DNA of 64,000 nucleotides. It comes from an uncultured Roseovarius sp. (GTDB lineage: Bacteria; Pseudomonadota; Alphaproteobacteria; Rhodobacterales; Rhodobacteraceae). The notes below the pieces were generated by a model. It searched no databases. It was not told the origin of the DNA and saw nothing but the letters and a program-made list of their open reading frames with translations. This document shows positions 53,682 to 62,841 of the stretch, piece after piece. Every line of letters begins with the position of its first letter. The stretch's first letter is position 1. The stretch is from the NCBI GenBank assembly GCA_947496175.1, contig CANMBU010000001.1:558001-622000 (forward strand). The letters run 5' to 3'. Made by a program: the position numbers and the translations under genes.

Positions 53682-55133
53682 ATGTTCAACTATCGGAGCT
53701 TTGCGTTACGCAAACTGGCGTCAATCGGGCCAAAGTATCTGCCTTTCGCAGATGTGGCGACCGAAGAGGTGCCTTTGTCGCGTTTGCTCCGGCTTTCACT
53801 TTTTCAGGTCACTGTTGGAATGGCGCTTGTCCTTTTGGTGGGCACGCTGAACCGCGTGATGATTGTCGAACTGGCGGTTCCGGCCTCGATCGTCGCAATC
53901 ATGTTGGCCTTACCGCTTCTATTCGCTCCATTGCGCACGCTGATCGGATACAAGTCTGACACACATGTCTCGGCATTGGGTCTTCGCCGTGCCCCCTACA
54001 TTTGGAAGGGCACGCTGTATCAATTTGGCGGCTTTGCCATCATGCCCTTCGCGCTCTTGGTGCTGTCAGGGTATGGCGAGGCCGTGGATGCTCCACGCTG
54101 GATCGGCATTGGCTCTGCGGCCTTGGCGTTTTTGCTCGTCGGAGCGGGCCTGCACATGGTGCAAACCGTGGGTCTGGCTTTGGCCACAGATCTCGTAGAG
54201 GATGAAGATCAGCCAAAAGTCGTAGGGCTGATGTATGTCATGCTGCTCTTTGGCATGGTGGGCAGCGCGCTCATCTTTGGCACCCTGCTGGAGAATTACA
54301 CACCGGGGCGGCTTATCCAGGTGATTCAGGGCTGTGCGGTGACAACAGTGTCACTCAACATGTTCGCCATGTGGAAACAAGAGGCGCGCGACCGAACCCG
54401 AGCGGCGCAAATGCTTGAGGCACGCCACGAAAAGTTTGAAGTTGCGATGCGCAATCTTATCAAACGTCCCACGATGAAACGTCTGCTTCTTGTGATCGGT
54501 CTGGGCACATTTGGGTACGGCATGGCCGATGTTCTGCTGGAACCCTATGGTGGCCAGGCTCTTGGATTAAGCGTAGCGCAGACCACGAAACTTACTGCGT
54601 TGCTGGCTGGTGGCACGCTCTTGGGCTTTGGGTATGCCTCTCATGTTCTGGGCCAGGGCGGATCGCCAACAAGGTTGGGCCGTACAGGCGCGCTGATTGG
54701 CATTCCAGGCTTCGCAGCTGTTATCCTATCGTCGCTGGGCGGCGGGGTATTGATGTTCCTCGTGGGCACGTTCCTAACAGGTTTGGGCGCAGGTCTTTTT
54801 GGACATGCAACGCTCACTGCAACCATGCGCGCTGCACCCAAAGGGCAGATCGGCATGGCCCTTGGCACATGGGGGGCCGTACAAGCCACATGCGCAGGAA
54901 TAGCCGTCGCTTTGGCAGGTATCGTCCGTGATGTCATGCTAAGTGCTTCAGGCCCTGCTGGAATTGCAGCGCACGCGCCCTACAATATGGTATTCATGAT
55001 TGAAATCGTCATGCTCGCACTGGCCGTCATGGTGGCGGTCCCTCTGGGGCTTGGCATAAAAGACTCTCGTTCTCAGACCGCAGGCGCGCGGTCTGTGACG
55101 GGGACAGACCAGAAGTCGGTGGAGGTATCATGA
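53682..55133 (+). CDS. pucC: PucC, LH2 assembly/bacteriochlorophyll delivery protein
   Basis: A 483-residue protein of the PucC/LhaA/Bch2 family in the major facilitator superfamily, with twelve helices. Family marks: LRLSLFQVTVGMALVLLVGTLNRVMIVEL, KSDTHVSALGLRRAPYIWKGT, HMVQTVGLALATDLV and MRAAPKGQIGMALGTWGAVQA. It is needed for assembly of light-harvesting complexes, probably by passing bacteriochlorophyll to the apoproteins. It lies 110 bases after pucA and overlaps the next gene by 4 bases (ATGA), so that unknown gene is co-translated with it. Confidence 0.96.
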   Translation: MFNYRSFALRKLASIGPKYLPFADVATEEVPLSRLLRLSLFQVTVGMALVLLVGTLNRVMIVELAVPASIVAIMLALPLLFAPLRTLIGYKSDTHVSALGLRRAPYIWKGTLYQFGGFAIMPFALLVLSGYGEAVDAPRWIGIGSAALAFLLVGAGLHMVQTVGLALATDLVEDEDQPKVVGLMYVMLLFGMVGSALIFGTLLENYTPGRLIQVIQGCAVTTVSLNMFAMWKQEARDRTRAAQMLEARHEKFEVAMRNLIKRPTMKRLLLVIGLGTFGYGMADVLLEPYGGQALGLSVAQTTKLTALLAGGTLLGFGYASHVLGQGGSPTRLGRTGALIGIPGFAAVILSSLGGGVLMFLVGTFLTGLGAGLFGHATLTATMRAAPKGQIGMALGTWGAVQATCAGIAVALAGIVRDVMLSASGPAGIAAHAPYNMVFMIEIVMLALAVMVAVPLGLGIKDSRSQTAGARSVTGTDQKSVEVS

Positions 55134-55834
55134 CACAGGTCATCAGCCGTTTATTTGAAAGTGAGAAACTCGCGCAAGGCGTGGCCGACCGGCTTCGTTT
55201 TGAAGGCGTGCCACAGCGTGCCGTGCGCGTTGTGACAGCCAAGGCAGGCGAAGGTGAGAAAGACCTCGCCACACGCATCAGCGGCTATAGCGTCGCCGCG
55301 AATGCAGCCAAGGCCTATGCCAAGCATATCGGCACCGGCAAGGCTGCTGTGGTTGTGCATGCGACCTACCGTCCTTTGGGCGCGGCGCAACTGACGCGCA
55401 ATGTGATGGACCGGAACAACCCTATTGATATGGGGGATGTGACCGAGGAAACGCATGTACCAGACAAGCCAAGCCGCGCGCCAAGCATTCTGGACTCGCA
55501 CCCGCATTTTCTGACCACACGCGTGCACAACCGCCGCATACCATCTGGTGGCCCGGTGTCACACGGTTTGGGACCCAAGTTGTTGCTCAAGCATCGTCCG
55601 CGCACATCCGCGATCAGCGGCGGTCGGTTCATGTCCCGCTTTTTCTGGCCCATGCCGCTTTTAAAAAAGAACCGTGAGGCACGTTCGGCCATTCGCGGTG
55701 GCAAGCACATGTCCAGGATGTTCTGGCCGCAGAAACTTCTATCCACCAAGGAGCGCCGTCTTTCGGTGATCCCGGGCGGGTCTCTGCCTCTGTCACGGGC
55801 CCTGGGTTTCCCAGCGGTAATGACGCGCTCCTAA
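55130..55834 (+). CDS. Unknown four-repeat basic protein at the end of the puc operon
   Basis: A 234-residue protein not recognised as a named family. Residues 1-85 look like a compact alpha/beta domain (VISRLFESEKLAQGVADRL; AAVVVHATYRP) that recalls small stress-protein (YflT-like) domains, a weak likeness. From about residue 134 there are four degenerate repeats of 24-26 residues, each with a GG doublet (140, 164, 190, 216). The middle two read SAISGGRFMSRFFWPMPLL and SAIRGGKHMSRMFWPQKLL. These are basic and aromatic, suited to a membrane surface or pigment-protein contact. The 4-base overlap with pucC ties it to LH2 formation; it occupies the place of pucD/E in Rhodobacter but does not resemble what I recall of them. 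Confidence 0.75.
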   Translation: MTQVISRLFESEKLAQGVADRLRFEGVPQRAVRVVTAKAGEGEKDLATRISGYSVAANAAKAYAKHIGTGKAAVVVHATYRPLGAAQLTRNVMDRNNPIDMGDVTEETHVPDKPSRAPSILDSHPHFLTTRVHNRRIPSGGPVSHGLGPKLLLKHRPRTSAISGGRFMSRFFWPMPLLKKNREARSAIRGGKHMSRMFWPQKLLSTKERRLSVIPGGSLPLSRALGFPAVMTRS

Positions 55835-55854
55835 ACCCAACACGCGTTCAAATG

Positions 55855-55887
55855 AAAACCCCCGCTGAATTTCAGCGGGGGTTTTTT
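55855..55887. terminator. Bidirectional terminator between puc and pet operons
   Basis: AAAACCCCCGCTGAA pairs with TTCAGCGGGGGTTTT around a very short loop, with T runs on one strand and A runs on the other, so it can stop both the puc transcript and the convergent petABC transcript. Confidence 0.95.
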
Positions 55888-55907
55888 AGTTTGGTTTGTA
55901 GCCAGGC

Positions 55908-56708
55908 CTAGCTGTTTTTCTTGCCTTTAATCGGCGCCCAGATCCGCTTGTTCGTGAGATACAGCAGAACGGACAGAACCGTCAGGAAGATCACAGCCGT
56001 CAGGCCAGCTTGCTTGCGGGCCATCAACTTCGGCTCCGCCGTCCATGTCAGGAAGGCTGCGACGTCTTTGGAGATGTGGCTCAGGTCGTTTTCGTGACCA
56101 TCGGCAAACTCGACATCTTCGCCCCAAAGCGGAGGGGCCATCGCGATCCAGCCACCCGGGAATGCTTTGTTTTCGTAAAAGACTGTTCCTGCTTCTTCCT
56201 TCTCTTCACCGGTGTAACTGGTGAGGATCGAGTAGATATATTCAGGGCCACCCATGCCTTTGACGAGCTGGTTGATACCAGAGCCCGCCGGGCCACTGAA
56301 ACCGGCGCGAGCCTTGGCCATCAAACTAAGGTCCGGCGCATTTCTGATCGCTGAGCCTGGGAAGTGGTCCGTCGGAGCAGCGGCACGAAAGTCACCCTCG
56401 CCATCAAGCAGTTCCGGATCCCAGACTTCAAATTGCGAAGCATAGGCGCGCACTTCGTCTTCCGAAAAATGGGGGCCGCCTTCGTCGCCCAACGTCCGAA
56501 GCGGCACGTATTGCAGCCCATGGCAACCCGCACAGATCTCTGTGTAAACCTGCAGACCACGTTGCAACTGAGCCTCATCAAACGCGCCGAACGGCCCCTC
56601 GAAGGAGAAGTCAACATCCTTGACTTCACCCGCTTTGCCTGCAGCCATTGCTGTTCCGACCGAAAGGCTCAGAGCGACGACAGCACTTATTGCGAATGTC
56701 TTAATCAT
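55908..56708 (-). CDS. petC: Cytochrome c1 of the bc1 complex
   Basis: A 266-residue membrane-anchored c-type cytochrome that takes electrons from the Rieske protein. It has a signal peptide ([18 protein letters not shown]), haem motif CAGCH (C59, C62, H63), the axial Met in [11 protein letters not shown], and a C-terminal anchor ([16 protein letters not shown]). ATG at 56708 follows AGGAAGGA; the frame opens slightly earlier. It is the last gene of petABC, 14 bases past petB. Confidence 0.97.
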   Translation of the reverse strand: MIKTFAISAVVALSLSVGTAMAAGKAGEVKDVDFSFEGPFGAFDEAQLQRGLQVYTEICAGCHGLQYVPLRTLGDEGGPHFSEDEVRAYASQFEVWDPELLDGEGDFRAAAPTDHFPGSAIRNAPDLSLMAKARAGFSGPAGSGINQLVKGMGGPEYIYSILTSYTGEEKEEAGTVFYENKAFPGGWIAMAPPLWGEDVEFADGHENDLSHISKDVAAFLTWTAEPKLMARKQAGLTAVIFLTVLSVLLYLTNKRIWAPIKGKKNS

Positions 56709-56722
56709 AACCTGATCCTTCC

Positions 56723-58045
56723 TCACTCAGCCGGCTCGGCAGATTTGCCGTAATGCGCGTTGAAGTCATCTTCGATGGTATCCGGTTGCGCCAGCGGTTT
56801 CTCGATAACGCCAAGAAGTGGAAGGATCACAAGGAAGTATGCGAACCAATACGTCGAAGCGATTAGCGAGATTGTGTTGAATGGTTCCTCAGCTGGCATA
56901 GCGCCAACCCACATCAGAACCATGAAGTCGATCACCAACAGCCAGAACCACCACTTGAACATCGGACGGTATCGACCAGAGCGTACCATGGACGTGTCCA
57001 GCCACGGTGCCAGTGCCATTACAGCAATCGCACCAAACATGGCCAGAACCCCAAAGAATTTGGCGTCGATGATGCCACCGGTGATGAAGCCCGCAAACTG
57101 TACGATCCAGACCTCATCAGTGAACGCACGCAGGATCGCGTAGAACGGCAGGAAGTACCATTCAGGCACGATATGTGCAGGCGTCGCCAGTGGGTTGGCT
57201 TCGATGTAGTTGTCTGGGTGGCCCAGGTAGTTTGGCATAAAGCCCACAATTGCGAAGAAGACCGCCAGGATCACGGCAAGCGCGAAGAGGTCTTTGATCA
57301 CGAAATAGGGCCAGAACGGAACGGTGTCCTTCTCCGCTTCGGCTTTTGAACCACGACGCACTTCAACACCCGTTGGATTGTTGTTGCCCGTGGTGTGGAA
57401 AGCCCAAATGTGCAAAGCCACCAGCGCTGCAATGACGAATGGCAGCAGGTAGTGCAATGAGAAGAACCGATTCAAAGTTGCATTATCCACCGCTGGTCCG
57501 CCGAGAAGCCATGTCTGGATTGGCTCACCAATGAACGGGATCGCGCCAAAGAGGCCGGTGATCACAGTCGCACCCCAGAAGGACATTTGTCCCCAAGGAA
57601 GAACGTAACCCATAAAGGCCGTGCCCATCATCAGCAGATAAATCAACATGCCGATGATCCACGTAATCTCACGCGGTGCCTTGTAGGAGCCATAGTAAAG
57701 ACCACGGAAAATATGGGCATAAACCGCTACAAAGAAGAGCGACGCACCATTTTGGTGCAGGTAGCGCAGCATATGTCCGCCGTTTACGTTTCGCATGATA
57801 TGCTCGACTGAGGCGAACGCATGATCAACATGCGGCGTGTAGTGCATAACCAGAACGATGCCGGTGATGATTTGCAGCGCCAGACAGAAGGTCAGAACGA
57901 TGCCCCAGATCCACATCCAGTTGAGGTTCTTTGGCGTCGGGATCATCAGCGTGTCGTAAAGCAGGCCGACAATCGGCAACCGCTTGGCCAGACCTTTTTC
58001 CCAGCCTGCCTTCGGTTCGTAATGGTCGTGAGGAATTCCACCCAT
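56723..58045 (-). CDS. petB: Cytochrome b of the bc1 complex
   Basis: A 440-residue integral membrane protein holding haems bL and bH and the two quinone sites. The four haem ligands are H97 and H111 in one helix and H197 and H211 in another, with the usual 14-residue spacing. The quinol-oxidation loop [14 protein letters not shown] is present. Eight helices and the length match Rhodobacter cytochrome b. Located between petA and petC in an operon that serves both respiration and cyclic photosynthetic electron flow. Confidence 0.98.
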   Translation of the reverse strand: MGGIPHDHYEPKAGWEKGLAKRLPIVGLLYDTLMIPTPKNLNWMWIWGIVLTFCLALQIITGIVLVMHYTPHVDHAFASVEHIMRNVNGGHMLRYLHQNGASLFFVAVYAHIFRGLYYGSYKAPREITWIIGMLIYLLMMGTAFMGYVLPWGQMSFWGATVITGLFGAIPFIGEPIQTWLLGGPAVDNATLNRFFSLHYLLPFVIAALVALHIWAFHTTGNNNPTGVEVRRGSKAEAEKDTVPFWPYFVIKDLFALAVILAVFFAIVGFMPNYLGHPDNYIEANPLATPAHIVPEWYFLPFYAILRAFTDEVWIVQFAGFITGGIIDAKFFGVLAMFGAIAVMALAPWLDTSMVRSGRYRPMFKWWFWLLVIDFMVLMWVGAMPAEEPFNTISLIASTYWFAYFLVILPLLGVIEKPLAQPDTIEDDFNAHYGKSAEPAE

Positions 58046-58057
58046 GGTCGCTATTCC

Positions 58058-58630
58058 TTATCCCAGTTTTACGGTTGTTTCATCGACGAATTCGGCCTGT
58101 GGCACCGGAAGGTTCTCTGGTGCAGGGCCTTTGCGGATCCGTCCTGATGTATCGTAGTGCGATCCGTGGCAAGGGCAAAACCAGCCGCCGACGCCATCCA
58201 GTGAGAACTCACCAGCGTTGCCAAGTGGAACGCACCCCAGATGTGTGCACACACCCATCATCACAAGCCATTCACCCGCTTCGTCCATGGAACGGTTTTC
58301 GTCCGCGCCGTCCGCACCTTGGGCTTGAAAGCTGCGGGCGTCATTGTCTGGCAGTGTTGCCAGATCTACGGCGCGTGCTTCCTCGATTTCTTCGGGCGTA
58401 CGGCGACGAATGAACACTGGTTTTCCCAACCACTTCACGGTCAACTGCGTGCCTTCTTCAATGCCTGAGACATCAACCCTGATCGAGCTCAGAGCCTGCA
58501 CATCCGCGGATGGGTTCATCTGGTGAACAAGGGGCCAAACCGCGGCACCGGCCGCAACAGCCCCCGTTCCTGCGGTGGCATAGTAGAGAAAGTCTCTACG
58601 CGTGCCTTCGTGGTCTTCTGCGTGGGACAC
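58058..58630 (-). CDS. petA: Rieske iron-sulfur subunit of the bc1 complex
   Basis: A 190-residue protein with a twin-arginine-type N terminus ([19 protein letters not shown]) anchoring it in the membrane and a C-terminal 2Fe-2S domain with CTHLGC (from C128) and CPCHGSHYD (from C152). These supply two Cys and two His ligands plus the disulfide. First gene of petABC; the petB ATG follows 12 bases after its stop. It moves electrons from quinol at cytochrome b to cytochrome c1. Confidence 0.98.
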   Translation of the reverse strand: MSHAEDHEGTRRDFLYYATAGTGAVAAGAAVWPLVHQMNPSADVQALSSIRVDVSGIEEGTQLTVKWLGKPVFIRRRTPEEIEEARAVDLATLPDNDARSFQAQGADGADENRSMDEAGEWLVMMGVCTHLGCVPLGNAGEFSLDGVGGWFCPCHGSHYDTSGRIRKGPAPENLPVPQAEFVDETTVKLG

Positions 58631-58861
58631 GACGATCCTCCATATTTCTGAGCCGGAACCGGCGAAACCTATTTACCCGCCAAAGGACGACTCCTAGGCG
58701 GGATCGAGAGGGTGTTTAACGACCCAAGATTGAGGCGTCCAGTACACAATGCCTGAGAAATGAACAGGGTGCGCATGTGTCGCGCTTGCCGGGTCATATG
58801 CTGAGGTGTAAGGGACCCCTGACACATCCGAGAGAATAACCCGATAAAAAAGGCACCAGAC

Positions 58862-59551
58862 ATGCTGAAATCCATCAAAGCAGCACTCATCGCCCTTGTC
58901 ATATTGACACCGCCTGCCATGGCCGCAGAATTCGAACTAAGCCTGTATCTCGGAACACAAAGCGTACGCGGCAGTAACGCCAGTGGCGCGTTGCCGGACG
59001 GCACAGCATTCGACGCAGATATTGACTGGGAGGGTAATCCTTTCGATGCGCCCATTTATTATGGTGGTCGCGCCATGTGGTGGCAGGAAAACGGAATTGG
59101 TTTCGGGATTGAGGGAACACACACAAAGGCCATCGCCCCGGATGCCCAAGCCGCAGCGATTGGACTTGACCGGTTTGAGCTGTCTGATGGCCACAATATT
59201 TTTACTGCAAATATCATGAAACGCTGGCCTGGAGCGTTCAACAATGGACGATTCACCCCCTATGTTGGGGGCGGGATCGGTATTGCAGTTCCACATGTCG
59301 ATGCCATCGTATCCGGTTCAACCAACCGGACGTTCGGTTTCGAAGTCACAGGTCCGGCTGTGCGCGGAATTGCTGGTATCAAATATGATTTCAATGACCG
59401 TTGGGCCATTTTCACCGAGTACCAATTTACCTGGTCGGATAATGACATCACAATTGAAGCAGACCCCGCTGTTTTAGGCCAGCCGGATGGGGAACTGGAT
59501 ACTGAACTCCTGACCCACGCGGTTAACGTCGGCATCAGTTACAGCTTCTGA
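58862..59551 (+). CDS. Outer-membrane beta-barrel protein (possibly lipid A oxidase-like)
   Basis: A 229-residue exported protein with signal peptide (MLKSIKAALIALVILTPPAMA) and alternating aromatic strands, ending in VNVGISYSF with a terminal Phe as needed for outer-membrane assembly. FTPYVGGGIGIAVPHVD and GIKYDFNDRWAIFTEYQFTWSDND are typical of 8-stranded barrels. Similar Rhodobacterales/Rhizobiales proteins are often labelled lipid A oxidase (LpxQ-like), but no catalytic residues can be pointed out here, so the enzyme name is uncertain. A hairpin terminator follows. Confidence 0.7.
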   Translation: MLKSIKAALIALVILTPPAMAAEFELSLYLGTQSVRGSNASGALPDGTAFDADIDWEGNPFDAPIYYGGRAMWWQENGIGFGIEGTHTKAIAPDAQAAAIGLDRFELSDGHNIFTANIMKRWPGAFNNGRFTPYVGGGIGIAVPHVDAIVSGSTNRTFGFEVTGPAVRGIAGIKYDFNDRWAIFTEYQFTWSDNDITIEADPAVLGQPDGELDTELLTHAVNVGISYSF

Positions 59552-59577
59552 GACCGCTAATCTACTCTTGTACTTCG

Positions 59578-59603
59578 ACGGCCCCTATTCCGGGGCCGTT
59601 TCT
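59578..59603 (+). terminator. Terminator after the outer-membrane protein gene
   Basis: ACGGCCCC (59578-59585) pairs with GGGGCCGT (59592-59599) across TATTCC, then TTTCT. The stem covers the stop codon (59585-59587) of the convergent GST gene. Confidence 0.8.
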
Positions 59604-60187
59604 GTCATACTGTCGCGATTTTTGAAGACTGAAAACCAATCCGTGAGGTCCTTGTTTCGGGTGCGCCAATCGCGATCGCCCAGGCGGAAATCGAGATATG
59701 CCAAGGCACAGCCCATTGCGATATGGCTGGCGTCAAACGGGCCATGCAGGTGGCTCATCCAGCGATCGTTCACCGCATTCACGCTGCGAATAACTTTGGC
59801 CCACTGGGCTTCAATCCAGTCTTCAAAAACAAGGGACTCGGGTCGCACTCGATGCTCGTAGACCATAAGAACCGCAGCATCCATGATCCCATCCGCCGTC
59901 GCTTCGAGCGTTAATGTGTCCCAAATCCGCGCCTCTGGATAAAGCCCTGCGCTCGCACGTGCATCGAGATAGCGACAAATCACACGACTGTCGTAAAGCG
60001 TCGGACCATCCTCACGTACCAAAGCCGGAATTTTGCCCACCGGATTTGCAGCAGCTACTTTCGGATCGGTTGCAACAGGCGTTGTCATGACGTCAACGCG
60101 CTCCACAGCGTCCGCCTGATCCGTTTCGATCAACATGACTTTGACTTTGCGCCCAAAGGGCGAAGGTTGAGCGGATATGAGTTGCAT
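59585..60187 (-). CDS. Glutathione S-transferase family protein
   Basis: A 200-residue cytosolic protein with a thioredoxin-like N domain (SAQPSPFGRKVKVMLIE, NPVGKIPALVREDG, YDSRVICRYLDARA with the glutathione-binding Ser) and an all-helical C domain (GCALAYLDFRLGDRDW). The active residue is likely Ser in the SPFGRK loop. Substrate unknown. It lies in a minus-strand run with the PaiB-like gene, 49 bases downstream of it. Confidence 0.9.
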   Translation of the reverse strand: MQLISAQPSPFGRKVKVMLIETDQADAVERVDVMTTPVATDPKVAAANPVGKIPALVREDGPTLYDSRVICRYLDARASAGLYPEARIWDTLTLEATADGIMDAAVLMVYEHRVRPESLVFEDWIEAQWAKVIRSVNAVNDRWMSHLHGPFDASHIAMGCALAYLDFRLGDRDWRTRNKDLTDWFSVFKNRDSMTETAPE

Positions 60188-60236
60188 GGCGATGGTCCTC
60201 TTTTTTGCGCAAGGTGCGATTGGGTGCGGTCAATGT

Positions 60237-60854
60237 CTAGGGAAGATCCCGCATATGTCGGGCAAGCACATTTGTTTGAACGCCCATGTCAGCATGTTCT
60301 ACCTGATCTGCCGCACGCAGGCGCACCTGGTCAGCTTTGTTTTGATTGAGCTTCCATGTTCCATGGATTTCGCTGACTCGCATTCGGCACGGCACAATCT
60401 GGCGCATCATTTTCGTGAGCACATCAGGCGTCATCTTAGCCGTGAGCCAAGGCGGCTTGGGCAAAAGCTGATCTTCAAAATGGGCCGATTGCCGGTCTAG
60501 CAGATTGTGCATTTCCCCCTGAGGGCGTCGTTCAATCTCTCCAACAAGGTGCACGGCGATGTAATTCCATGTAGGCACCTGATCCTCGACCTCGTACCAA
60601 TCGGGAGACACGTAAGAATGCGGGCCGCTGATCGCCAGACGGCCTTGCATCGGGTCCGACATACGGCGCGCAATGGGATTTGAGCGGACAAGGTGAAATT
60701 CCGCGGTTTTACCGTCTTCGGACAAAAGAAATGGAACATGGCTCATGAGCGGTGCCGCCTCGGTGCCCACAGCCAAAATCCCAAACCCTTGCTCACGGGC
60801 AAAGGCGATGTTGCGCTCCTGCGGCGTTTGGCGAAAGGCGAGGTTGGGATGCAT
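60237..60854 (-). CDS. FMN-binding negative transcriptional regulator family protein (PaiB-like)
   Basis: A 205-residue protein of the PaiB/FMN-binding split-barrel family: MHPNLAFRQ at the start, MSHVPFLL, HLVRSNPIAR, YVSPDWYEVEDQVPTWNYIAVH and IHGTWKLNQNK near the end. The name comes from Bacillus PaiB; most members are probably flavin or haem-linked proteins, not proven regulators. ATG at 60854 follows AAGGAG. It is neighboured by two GST genes, suggesting detoxification or stress, by position only. Confidence 0.88.
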   Translation of the reverse strand: MHPNLAFRQTPQERNIAFAREQGFGILAVGTEAAPLMSHVPFLLSEDGKTAEFHLVRSNPIARRMSDPMQGRLAISGPHSYVSPDWYEVEDQVPTWNYIAVHLVGEIERRPQGEMHNLLDRQSAHFEDQLLPKPPWLTAKMTPDVLTKMMRQIVPCRMRVSEIHGTWKLNQNKADQVRLRAADQVEHADMGVQTNVLARHMRDLP

Positions 60855-60941
60855 GGCTGGCTCCTTCCACACAAGGTTTCAAACAGACGCTCGAAAATCC
60901 TAGGGCCAAAAATCGCACTCGATAAGACCAGTCTTGAGTCA

Positions 60942-61583
60942 TCATGTATCGATACTTGGAAACAAAACCGGATCTGCCTGCATGTTCCACACTGGGAACT
61001 TGTGCATAACCTTGCCAAAAAGTTCTGAAGCTTTGAAACCCTCAAGCCATGAAATGACATTTGGCCAAGGCTGCGATTGGAACCACGCAGGATCCACATG
61101 CGCAAACTGGCGCACGAATGGCAGGATGGCCATATCAGCTAACGTGATGGTCCTTCCAAACAAGGCCTCGAACCCGGTTAGTCGCGCTTCAAGGTCTTGT
61201 ATGAAGGCGCTTGCCTGAGCGCGTTCTGCTATTGGGTCATGATCCGGAAAACGGGTCGCGTATTTGTATCGATCCAAGGCCGTTTTGAACGGGCCATCAC
61301 ATAACCGGATCAGCGCCCCGCTCTCCTCTGGCATATCAAGCCATCCTTGCGGGTCGTTCTGCGCCAAAGCCCAGCGCATGATGTCCAGGCTTTCGTCGAT
61401 CACCTCGTCGCCGGTCTCCAGACATGGCACAGTGGCAGATGGGGACGCCGCAAGAAAAGCCTGTGGCTTGTCTCTGAGCAAGATCTCTCGCAGTTCGACC
61501 TGTTGTCCGGAGGCACAGAGCGCCAAACGCGCCCGCATGGCATAAGGACAACGGCGAAACGACCACAACACAGGAAAAGACAT
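60942..61583 (-). CDS. Glutathione S-transferase, glutaredoxin-like N terminus
   Basis: About 213 residues. The N domain begins with WSFRRCPYAMRARLAL, where CPYA supplies a possible catalytic Cys as in omega-class or GrxB-type GSTs, followed by SATVPCLETGDEVIDESLDIMRW. The C domain is helical (TLADMAILPFVRQFAHVDP). The frame could begin with TTG at 61595, but ATG at 61583 is more likely and would sit 5 bases past the mtaB stop. It is probably co-transcribed with mtaB and dapF. Confidence 0.88.
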   Translation of the reverse strand: MSFPVLWSFRRCPYAMRARLALCASGQQVELREILLRDKPQAFLAASPSATVPCLETGDEVIDESLDIMRWALAQNDPQGWLDMPEESGALIRLCDGPFKTALDRYKYATRFPDHDPIAERAQASAFIQDLEARLTGFEALFGRTITLADMAILPFVRQFAHVDPAWFQSQPWPNVISWLEGFKASELFGKVMHKFPVWNMQADPVLFPSIDT

Positions 61584-61587
61584 GGGA

Positions 61588-62841
61588 TCAGGCAACGAGT
61601 TTTTGACCGGATTGACCAGAAATTTTTGCTGTCACAATCTGACCTTCTGGCTGGTCGGAGTGGAATACAACTTCGGTAAATTGCTCAGTCCGGCCCATGC
61701 GGGGATTTTCCAGTAAAACCCTATGCATGCGCCCTTGCTGCTCGGCCAGATGTCGGGTGACACGCGCCTCACCCGCCTGCCGCAAGCGCGCCGCACGCGT
61801 CTTAATGGCCCGGCCATCCACCTGAGGCATCCGCGCCGCAGGAGTGCCAGGACGCGGCGAATAGGGGAAAACATGCAACCAGGTCAGATGGCAGTCCTCA
61901 ACAAGCTTCAGGGAATTCTCAAAGGCTTCATCTGTCTCGGTTGGAAACCCGGCAATGATATCCGCTCCAAAGGTCATATCCGGACGTAAACGTCGCGCCT
62001 CTTCGGAAAAACGAATGGCATCTTCCCGCAAATGCCGCCGCTTCATACGCTTGAGGATCAGGTCATCGCCATGTTGCAAACTGAGATGCAGATGCGGCAT
62101 CAGGCGTGGCTCAGTCGCGATGGCTTGCATCAGGTTCTCATCCACTTCGATGGAGTCGATGCTGGAAATTCGCAAGCGCGGCAGATCAGGGACCAGCTTG
62201 AGGATGCGCATCACCAGATCGCCCAGCTTCGGCGTCTTTGGAAGGTCAGCACCCCAACTTGTGAGATCCACCCCTGTGAGAACAACCTCGTTATAGCCGC
62301 GGTCCACAAGGCGCTTGATCTGATCCACCACCACACCGGCAGGCACCGACCGCGAATTGCCGCGCCCATAGGGGATGATGCAGAAGGTACAGCGATGATC
62401 GCAGCCGTTTTGCACTTGCACATAGGCACGACTTCGAGTGCCAAATCCGTCGATCAGGTGTCCCGCGGTCTCGGTGACAGACATAATATCGTCGACCTGC
62501 ACGGCCTCTGTTTCGCCAATGAAATCCGCCGCCAGGCCTTTCCATGTCGCAGGCGCCATCTTCTCGGTGTTGCCGATTACGGCGTCCACCTCTTGCATAG
62601 CAGAGAAGGTCGCAGGCTCAGTCTGCGCGGCGCAACCGGTTACGATCAATCGCGCCGAAGGGTTTTCCCGCCGCAGCTTGCGGATTTCTTGCCGCGCCTT
62701 GCGCACGGCCTCTGCCGTCACGGCACAAGTGTTCACCACCACGGCATTCTCAAGCCCCACCTGTCCGGCGAGGTCCTTCATCGCCTCTGTCTCATAGGCA
62801 TTCAGCCGACACCCCAATGTGGTAAACTTGGGCGCGTTCAT
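61588..62841 (-). CDS. mtaB: tRNA t6A37 methylthiotransferase MtaB
   Basis: A 417-residue radical SAM enzyme converting t6A37 to ms2t6A37 in tRNA. The N-terminal UPF0004 cluster cysteines are in TLGCRLNAYE, NTCAVTAEA and TGCAAQTEP; the radical SAM cluster is CDHRCTFCIIPYGRG; a TRAM domain closes the protein. The short N terminus and GCRLN wording fit MtaB rather than MiaB or RimO. It overlaps the dapF stop by 4 bases. Confidence 0.95.
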   Translation of the reverse strand: MNAPKFTTLGCRLNAYETEAMKDLAGQVGLENAVVVNTCAVTAEAVRKARQEIRKLRRENPSARLIVTGCAAQTEPATFSAMQEVDAVIGNTEKMAPATWKGLAADFIGETEAVQVDDIMSVTETAGHLIDGFGTRSRAYVQVQNGCDHRCTFCIIPYGRGNSRSVPAGVVVDQIKRLVDRGYNEVVLTGVDLTSWGADLPKTPKLGDLVMRILKLVPDLPRLRISSIDSIEVDENLMQAIATEPRLMPHLHLSLQHGDDLILKRMKRRHLREDAIRFSEEARRLRPDMTFGADIIAGFPTETDEAFENSLKLVEDCHLTWLHVFPYSPRPGTPAARMPQVDGRAIKTRAARLRQAGEARVTRHLAEQQGRMHRVLLENPRMGRTEQFTEVVFHSDQPEGQIVTAKISGQSGQKLVA

